Positions 56,550 to 64,000 of a stretch of DNA of 64,000 bases are shown one piece after another; position 1 is the stretch's first letter; each line of letters begins with the position of its first letter. The notes beneath the pieces were generated by a model, which was given only the letters and a program-made list of their open reading frames with translations, did not search any database and was not told the DNA's origin. Source of the DNA: Norana najaformis. Lineage: Eukaryota > Annelida > Clitellata > Crassiclitellata > Hormogastridae. Location: contig OZ029916.1 in NCBI GenBank assembly GCA_964023275.1, positions 30,037,087 to 30,101,086 of the forward strand. The letters are read 5' to 3'. A program made the translations under genes and the position numbers.

Positions 56550-59500
56550 TCATTTTGGCACTGGAAAGATGGATGATGCCAAGTAGATCTTATCCAGCTG
56601 GTTCTGCAGCTGTTTAGTTCGTTCTGACCAATACTGATTCTGTTCTTGGAGCTGGCTGGACAACTGAAGTAAAAAGGAACCAACCAAAAACTGTCTAACA
56701 GTTGCAGTAACGATCATCCAAATGCTCACTAGAGTTTAGTCAATTACAATTCGCTTAATAAATGTACGAATGAACTAGATAGTCACCAAGCGATTTAAAA
56801 ACGATGGATGTTGGGAAGAATGAAAATGGTAGTAGGGCTTTGATCATTGAAGGTGTCTAAATAATGTCTAAACCCACACAAAACCTAAGACAAAGTTGGA
56901 AAACAACTCCAGACCAACAAGTCATAAAAGTCACCTGCACATAAGAGAATCAGGACAACTTAAACACCCGAATGGCCACAGCCATCTGTGGCCATCAATG
57001 GTTCATGTTTCGTCAAGTTGCCAAAAGTCGTGAGTCAAAGCCTGTCAAACTTTACTGTGTTCAGAACAGTTTGTTGTGACACGTTGGCCACAGAAGGTCG
57101 AAATGGCCACACCAGTGACCAGTCGAAAGTGATGTTGATTATTAACAACCAGAACTTTCTGTCACTTGAATGCATGTCTTCCTTGTGCATCCTCTCTTCA
57201 TTCTTGGGTTACCAGTACATTACTTTACAGGCACCAAACCGTTGACACTGCAACTGATGGCTGCAGGTAAAGCACCTTGGGTTATTTCCAAGTGTATGTA
57301 GACAGAACTGACTTATTAACTGATTATTATGAAATACAATGTATAATGAAGTGTGGCTATTTAAACGCAATCAGTTTAACACAATACAATGTATAATGAA
57401 GTACGCTATTTAAAAGCAATCAGCTGAACACAACTAACTGCTTTCATATCCACTCACATCTCCTACTTTAGATATCCAGTAACTTTTGTCCCAGTCCTTC
57501 TGGCCTGATGTTTCCCCATCCAATTCTAACGTCCTCGGTAGAAGGTACTGCAAATAACAAAATCCCACTAGTCAACAGAAGTCACACGTTTAATCAACAC
57601 TAACATTCAAAGCAGCAAAAACCAGTTTAACAAATTAAGAAATGATTTTGTAGAAGCCAAAGCAGCAGCCAAGACATGCTTCACATTTCATAATAGCTAC
57701 AGTTCAATTAAATGTTTATGCAATGCAAAATCTAAACAACTTCTCCATTCAAACTCTGTCTTTGAAAACATTCAACCTTACTGAAAATGAAACACTTAAA
57801 GGATTATGAAATATGGAAGGTCAGCCAGCTTTTCTGTATAGTACCAACTTCATTTTCAATCAAAAGAACCTAACAGTTTATAGTCTTGGAAAGTTATTAC
57901 ACTAAAAAAATTGGGAAACTCGCACTTCAACAACAGAACGATGATTTCAGATGGAAGCAGTAGTGTATGGAGCAACGCAGAATTAAAAATAAAAAGCAAC
58001 ACCCAAAATCAAAAAGGATAAAGCCTTAAAATGGAATGGGACTGTTGGAAGGTGACTATTCAACAGACAAGCAGGGCATGGGGAGACAGAAAGTTAGAAG
58101 AGGATGGTTAGGGATGTGAGGGAAGATCTGTCTATCCTTTGCTACCTAATTTTCTTATTTGGCCACACGTAACACTAACAGATAGGCATCAGTTTGCATC
58201 ACATTCAGAACTGCTCCAACCTCATCAAATCTGGTCTAAGCAAGCATAGATCAAAGAAGTAAGCACACATGCACAGTAGACTGCTATGATGCTATATATA
58301 AGTCTGATTTAATATGTATATAAATATATATATATACATATATATATATACATAATTTGCAATGAATTTATCAGTTGAGATCCTTCACCACCGCTGCCCG
58401 TTTGAATGGGCGCCACGCCATTTAAGGTCCCCGTGCATGGACCGTACTAGCCCAAGATTTAAATCTCTGAAATAAGCCACGACCGGGAAGTGAACCTGGG
58501 AGCCTCACGCAGAGGCTCCTTGGCATACAAATTTACCGATATAGCTAACTAGACCATATACACATGTAATTGCAAATAGGAGAATGATAGGGTCAAACAG
58601 TTTTCTGTCTCTCTTACCATTTGGTCTATCCTTCTTTTGCAGATTACTGATGAAATTTGTGGGAGAAAAATTGGTAAAGTTCTGAAACCAATAAATATTC
58701 AATTCTTCAAGAAGCTCTGCATGCAAAGCAATATGGAAAGATACAGAACGACCTCACAGAGTACAAAATACAAAATCAGTTATTAAAATAAGCATATATA
58801 GAGTCAGTCCAGTAGCACTAAAATTCATTCTAAAAATTCATATAGAAGTTTCTGCTTTGTCAGGCATTTCAGAAATACATATGTCTGAAGATCAGTCATG
58901 CAGCATCGATATGAAAATCAGATTATAAATCCCTTTCCATCTGGAATTAGATAGACGTGTTACACTTAAGTATCACTTGCACAATATGCATTTAATGCAA
59001 GTGAACGAAAGGTCGTTCTTGGTCCTGTGAAGTGTTCGGCTCTATTTTATAACGGATCACAAAATTTAAATGATGTTTCATAAAACAGAGCTGATTCTTT
59101 TGTGTTAAACAAATGCACCCAGATGTAGATCTGAAATGATGTCAATATGCTAACTTTTCAACACTGATTTTTTTAATGGGTTAAAGTACTTACACTATTT
59201 CACAGGCAAGTAGATTAGAAGATACACATTATTATTATTATTGTTATTATTTTTATTATGATTATGATTGATTATGATTATTGTTATTATTATTATTATT
59301 AACTTGCTTATTTGTAGTGTGTAGTAACATCACGTGAGGCAAATTTTAAACTATGCGGTAAAAGTAGACACAAAGTAAGCAACATTTCGAAAAAAGTGTT
59401 TGCACATTACTGATTTTACAAACTATGACCTTGAATTTGAAAGTAAAGCTTTGGCTACATTTTGCTATGTGGCAGGTTGCAGCACTCTTATGTTTGCCAA

Positions 59501-62500
59501 GAAAATTCTGGCTCAGTATAGAGTATAGAATATGATCTGATCCACTGGAAAGTAAAGATCATCAGGCATGATTACAAAAAACTGATCATGGACAGAAACG
59601 GGGCAACAACAGCATCAAAATGCATACAGACTAACATGCAACAGTCATCATGTTTTAGAAGCTAAATGAATGGCAGCCGATTGTCTATCATGCCTTGAAC
59701 TAGTCAGCAGTTGACAACCCATCCATTCCACACATTTTATGGCAGATGAGTTGCATCCAATTACTGTACTAGAAAACAAAGGAAGTCGGCATAACTGACA
59801 AATACTGATAGTTGCATAAAGGTAAAACTTTATTAGGCCAAACGAAGAAATCCAACTGAAGCCTGAACCTGTAATAACATGTAATAACATGGATGGCACA
59901 TCCATTGAATTATTAAAGATGTATATTTAAACCAATGCTGCCAGAAAGGTTACAGCTATGTTTTCACTGCAAGGTAATTTTCCTCTGCTTCACCTGAGAT
60001 TTGCTGGACAATACTAATCAACCAATAACCAGTAAATTTATATTCAACATTGCACTTCTTGACAATTTTAGCCTATTACTGTAGATGCAAATTATGATTT
60101 TAACTCTGATAATACCAGCAGAATAATGAAAGGCAAATACATTAAAACTTGAAAACCTTGATAACCTATATATTTATTTCCTGTTGTTACTTCATGTCTT
60201 CATTATAATTACAAACATATATTGTATTATAGATAATCTGGCATAAGAATTTGTAGCACTCACAGATGAAAAATCCTTTATCGGACTGTGAGAGCGTTTG
60301 CTGGGAGAGGAGTCAGTAACAGTCAGGTGCAGTCCTTTCATCTCAAGTTGAGTTCTCAGGGTGGATATGACTTGTTCCTTATTCTCAAGCTGAAGTCGAA
60401 GTGCCTGCAGTGCAGAAAGCTCTCGTTCCTTTTCCACTCGGATTCTAGCATTCTCCTGCTGAAGATGTGTCAGCTGTCAATCAAGAATTAAGTGAACTGT
60501 TGAGAAGATAAACAATAATTATAATTGTACCAATGTCTTCTGGTTGAATCAATCCAATGGATGGGCCATCAAATTCTTTCATATGACATCAGACAAATCA
60601 GTTCGATGTCAGCTGCATCAGTCGCCTTTCCACCTTACATTTAAGTAGGAATACACTGGAACTCTTCGAATTAAAGAACAAGCACATCAACCATCAGCCA
60701 CATGCATCTTGTTCATGCAAGAAGCTAGATCAACTTCTGCAGTTGGCTAATGCTTAAAGAATGGTATTCTCATCTAATCTAATCTTCTGCAGACTATTAT
60801 TTCTGCCTGCCTGAACCTTGGATCTTGACCTGAAATTAAATCTGACCCGACCTGTCTATTGATTTTGTTTGACTGAGTGCCTAAGAATAAACTTGGTTCC
60901 CATGACTTAGCTTTCTTTGGACAATGAAGAAATCTTGAGTTTATGATTACAGTTATGATTATAATGGCCTTAGCCAGCAATTTTGGAATCATTTACAATG
61001 ATTAACAATTGCTCTTCGTGAGAATTAAAAATGAGCAACCGTTAATAGAAAACAGAGCCCTAGCCAGTGAAAATCAAGTGAAATCAAAACAAACTTAGCA
61101 TACGAGGTCTGATTCGGCACACAGTAAGTCCATAACTGAAATGAGCTGATTACATAAGGCCTGAAAGTGTTCTGAATAGGATTTTGCAGAATCAAAAATA
61201 ATGCCGAAATTGCTGCTGACCCAGTGTAAGCGACAATTGATCCAGTGAGTGAAAATGCATGCTCATCTGAGGCCAATGAATGAACATGCATGTTCATCTC
61301 ATCTGAGGCCAATGCAACCTCATGAGGCCAAATGAAAATGCAACCTCATCCATCTGAGGCCAATGCATGAAAATGCAATGCAACCTCTCATCTGAGGCCA
61401 ATGCATGCAAAAATGCAACCTCATCTGAGATGCAAATACATTAAAATGCAAGCTCATCTGAGGCCAATGAATGAAAATGCAAGCTCACCTGAGGCCAATG
61501 AATGAAAATGCAACCACATCTGAGGCCAATAAATGAAAATGCATGCTCACCTGGGCCACTTGTATCAACGGTACCTGAGTGGATTGAGCATTTGCCTTCT
61601 AATGCTGAGTGCACAGGTTCGAGCCTGAGACGGTTACTGTGTAGAGAACTTGAGCAAGTCCTTCATGCACAAATGATTAGTGCCATCGACTGATGCTTTA
61701 TCGTTAAATGATGGTACTTAACAAATACAGAAATAATAATAATAATCGTACTTGTTGAGTCAAACTCTGTACAGATTCAGTGTTAGTCTGTTGTCGATCC
61801 TGTAAGCTTTCAATAACAGACTGTCTCTCTTTCAGCTTCTGATTCTTCTCATCTCTACAGCAAAATACGAGAAAACAACTCAAGCATCTGTCAGCAGAGA
61901 GCTTTGGCATGGCTTTAAGAATGGGGGGCAACAGTGGATAAATCCAGAAAGTTTGAAAGGGCAGCCAAGGAAGGCAGTTCTCATACTGTATTTCACTCGA
62001 GATTTCTGGAGATATTAGTCATTGGGGCTTTTTTGATGACCTTTTCTTGTTGCCCAAGTTTCTAAAGACCTTTTTCACTCTCCATTGGTTTCTGACCCTT
62101 CCTTCAATATTTTCATCTGTTCATTACTTTCCTTACCAGCAAACTTCCTATGCTTTTCACCCAACTCGAAATTAGCCACCAAAAATGTTTACCTACAGTC
62201 AAATGTTGAGGGATGGTAGCTAAAGCATCTCCGGCCCCACATTTTTGATTGAAGAAATAATCTGAACAATAAATACATAAATAATAATAATAATAACAAT
62301 AATTTTGTGTGGGAGTTATAGGACGAAGGATGACAATGGCAACCCACGATCCACTGGAGACCAGCTACCTGCTTCAAAGACTCTCAGTAGCTGTCCAGCA
62401 TGGGAACGCCATCTGCTTCTCCGGAACTCTACTATGAACATATAGGATGATGATGATGATAATAATAATAATAATAAAAACAATAATAATAACAGTAACA

Positions 62501-63582
62501 ATAGCAACAACAATAATAATAATAATAGTAGTAGTAGTAGTAGTAGTAGTAGTAGAAGTAATAGTAGTAGTTGTTGTTGTTAATAAACAGAATATCATTA
62601 TGAATGTGATATAAGAAAATAAGACTGACTCTTTCTCATCAAGCTTCTCTCTCAAGTGATGAATAACCATCTGCTGTTCAGAAGAATGATTCTGAAGAGC
62701 CTGTAACAAGCAACAGCATTAAGTGTATTATTATTATTATTATTAATTTATTTTAAATCCCAAAGAAATATTTCCAAAGGGAGTGATATAAAATTATATC
62801 AGTGAGGAATATGATATGGAAAGGCTACTCTAACCTGATGTTTGGCTCTCTGAACATACCATGGAATGCAGTTACACTGAAATGCTGGATAACAAAGAAA
62901 AATTGTAACAGGCTCTATAGAAGGATTTACGCTGTAACTAAGAGCTGAAGATCTCATTCTGTTCTATATGTCTTGGCTTATATACAGTTTTAAAAAGTTC
63001 TAGATCAGAGACTCATTCATAAGTCATTAGCCTGCACTATAAAACACCTAATTCTGTTAAATCACTTGCAAGCACTATTCTCTTCAACCATAATAATTTC
63101 TGAGACCAAAACATGACCAATTAAACCATTAACAAACTCAAGTATTAGTGCTGCAAAATTTATTTTAGAGCAACATAAGGTAAGTAACTCATATGAAGGA
63201 CACAAAAATATTTGTTGGCAATTGGCATTTTCATGTATGACAAATGTCCATTATCATAAGTACCTTTGAGAAGAGATTCTTAGACGGCACTATATAAAAG
63301 TGTAAATACATACACACATGTACATAAATTCCAACAGCATCAAACCAACATCTACCCAATGGACTCAGAAACACATCTATTCAAATAATAAATATTGCAC
63401 AACAAGCAGGTCAAAAATGACTATGCATAATTTCTTTAACACTTCAGCTAAACAAAAGAATGGATTACAAAAATAGTCTGTATCTCACTTTGAATTTTTC
63501 ATAATCAACTTTTCTTCTCTCTAATTCCAGCTGCAGTTTGTTTTTCTCTTTCTGCATTGTCAAAACTTGTTCTTGAAGTTGT
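56550..63582 (-). CDS. 3' part of a coiled-coil protein gene
   Basis: Six minus-strand exons join in phase: 63582-63489, 62700-62630, 61854-61752, 60473-60264, 57547-57458, 56663-56550. The gene enters from beyond 64000. The visible 226 residues are mostly heptad-rich: QLQEQVLTMQKEKNKLQLEL, QQMVIHHLREKLDEKE, KERQSVIESLQDRQQTN, THLQQENARIRVEKERELSA and LQLENKEQVISTLRTQLEMK. A break follows in the coil, a serine/proline linker (SPSKRSHSPIKDFSS) that looks phosphorylatable. Then come a W/Y-rich segment (DWDKSYWISKVGD), a last coil (SSQLQEQNQYWSERTKQL) and the end S-S-I-F-P-V-P-K. Most donors are good (GTGAGT or GTACGA); 62630 uses a weaker GTCAGT. I cannot name the protein; coils like this occur in centrosomal, Golgi and trafficking scaffolds. 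An overlapping ATG at the stop opens a hydrophobic frame (see findings). An exon-like stretch at 58618-58681 was left out for phase reasons. Confidence 0.7.
57335..57433. repeat. 49-bp direct repeat, two copies
   Basis: tacaatgtataatgaagt, ctatttaaa and gcaatcag blocks occur twice in tandem with several differences, in the last intron of the coiled-coil gene. Just left, aaagcaccttgggttatttc near 57270 looks like an L2-type element tail. Confidence 0.7.
58345..58556 (-). mobile_element. tRNA-derived SINE with intact head
   Basis: Matches 36829-37057 from tttgcaatgaatttatcagt through ccgtttgaatgggcgccacg, ccatttaaggtccccgtgca and tttaaatctctgaaataagc to gatatagctaactaga. The B-box position reads ggttcacttcc on the minus strand. 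A TA-rich tract at 58310-58350 replaces the usual end. It sits in an intron of the coiled-coil gene in the same orientation as the gene. Confidence 0.65.
59228..59302. repeat. ATT/GATT-rich microsatellite
   Basis: Imperfect attatt run with gatt interruptions in an intron of the coiled-coil gene. Confidence 0.8.
60788..60965 (+). mobile_element. LINE 3' end, plus orientation
   Basis: ctgcctgaaccttggatctt, gtctattgattttgttt, actgagtgcctaagaataaa, ttggttcccatgacttagct and a gattacag-like tail follow the LINE 3' order, more diverged than most copies. It lies antisense to the coiled-coil gene, in an intron. Confidence 0.6.
61241..61556. repeat. irregular minisatellite
   Basis: About ten copies of a unit of roughly 30 bp built from atctgaggccaatg and aatgaaaatgcaa, with insertions between units. 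It lies in an intron of the coiled-coil gene. Confidence 0.85.
62275..62300. repeat. AAT microsatellite
   Basis: Short aataataat run in an intron. Confidence 0.7.
62447..62585. repeat. compound trinucleotide tract
   Basis: gat, aat, then agt/tag units and finally gtt units. It is close to the donor of the exon at 62700-62630. Leucine- or threonine-rich frames through it are artefacts. Confidence 0.85.
63250..63300 (+). repeat. retroelement tail in intron
   Basis: gagattcttagacggcacta and tataaaagtgtaaatacat resemble the ctagacggcgctatataaa end found on many invertebrate SINEs and L2-like LINEs. The body is not recognisable. Confidence 0.45.
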
Positions 63583-64000
63583 CTGAAATTGGCACACATC
63601 AAAAATGACTAACTGAGATGAAAAACAAGCTTGATGGCAAATTTTCAATCAAATCTGATTTAATTCAGTCTAATGCGGTCAGTTGATAGCTGCAGCTAAT
63701 CCAGACATTGCTAATGGACGCAGAGATTCCAACCGAAACAAAAACTGTTGCAGTTCAACCACTGCTAAATTCGGCCACTGCTGGTGGGACTAGGACATAT
63801 GTGATGTCTAGTTCTGATCTGTAGAAGGCCAACCCAGTGAGTCTTTAGCACCATCAAAACTTCAGGTTACTAGCCCCCCTTGCAGACTCTCTTCAAACCT
63901 TCCACAATCTTAGACTGCAGACTGCATGGTAATCCTTGCTATCGTAACAGTCAGAATGAGGCAGTCTGACGATTGATTCCATCAAATACTGATGAACCAC
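63583..64000. other. intron upstream of the first visible coiled-coil exon
   Basis: The exon at 63582 starts with a split codon (one base completes a codon begun upstream), so the gene continues to the left of its protein beyond the window. No further exon could be placed in these 420 bases. Confidence 0.4.

Noticed and set aside
58618..58681. Exon-like 64-bp stretch in the coiled-coil gene (acceptor ttggtttcag, donor GTAAGA)
   Set aside because: Placing it between 60264 and 57547 shifts the frame and leads to an early stop (ending G-L-G-Q-K-L-L-D-I). Skipping it keeps phase. It could be an alternative exon.
1..64000. CRISPR array, bacterial operon or integrated viral genome
   Set aside because: The direct repeats are satellites without unique spacers, the genes have introns, and the only polymerases are non-LTR retrotransposon type without capsid or envelope genes.

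Overview
This window is from an animal nuclear genome, not a microbe. Coding capacity is split into short exons with GT/AG borders, most of the sequence is transposon debris and simple repeats, and the recognisable proteins are animal families. An invertebrate is likely. A lophotrochozoan, perhaps a mollusc, is my best guess from the look of the fatty-acid elongase and from memory of molluscan homologues. That placement is tentative.

Five host genes can be supported. From left to right: (1) minus strand, 859-1489, the last two coding exons of an unrecognised gene; (2) plus strand, 10987-16423, a two-exon bHLH transcription factor of the TCF21/capsulin/musculin group, with a small second exon found from its splice acceptor and reading phase; (3) minus strand, 41518-45019, a six-exon ELOVL very-long-chain fatty-acid elongase of 300 aa with the HxxHH box and a C-terminal KKxx; (4) plus strand, 52741-54765, a three-exon secreted six-cysteine protein of 114 aa; (5) minus strand, 56550-63582, the 3' exons of a coiled-coil protein that enters from beyond the right edge. 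Each set of exons keeps a consistent reading phase.

Repeats dominate the rest. A CR1/L2-like non-LTR retrotransposon is present as two long intact reverse-transcriptase ORFs and as many 5'-truncated copies in both orientations, recognisable by a conserved 3' end and an ATTACG-type tail. The two intact ORFs lie in two directly abutting, almost identical 4,948-bp units (16861-21808 and 21809-26756) that begin about 440 bp after the TCF21-like stop codon. Further elements are a tRNA-derived SINE family (five copies, all in one orientation), two related hAT-like miniature elements with 8-bp target duplications, and a diverged large inverted repeat (about 31435-34065) with arms of several hundred bases around a 1.3-kb centre. 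There are also a perfect tetranucleotide array of about 107 units and several other satellites.

The genes show no sign of acting together: a developmental regulator, a lipid enzyme, a secreted peptide and a coiled-coil protein are simply neighbours. The most unusual structures are the tandem 4.9-kb duplication, the large inverted repeat, and a hydrophobic tail lying one frame away at the end of the coiled-coil gene. Coordinates of repeats are by eye and approximate; exon borders are given to the base but come from splice consensus and phase only.
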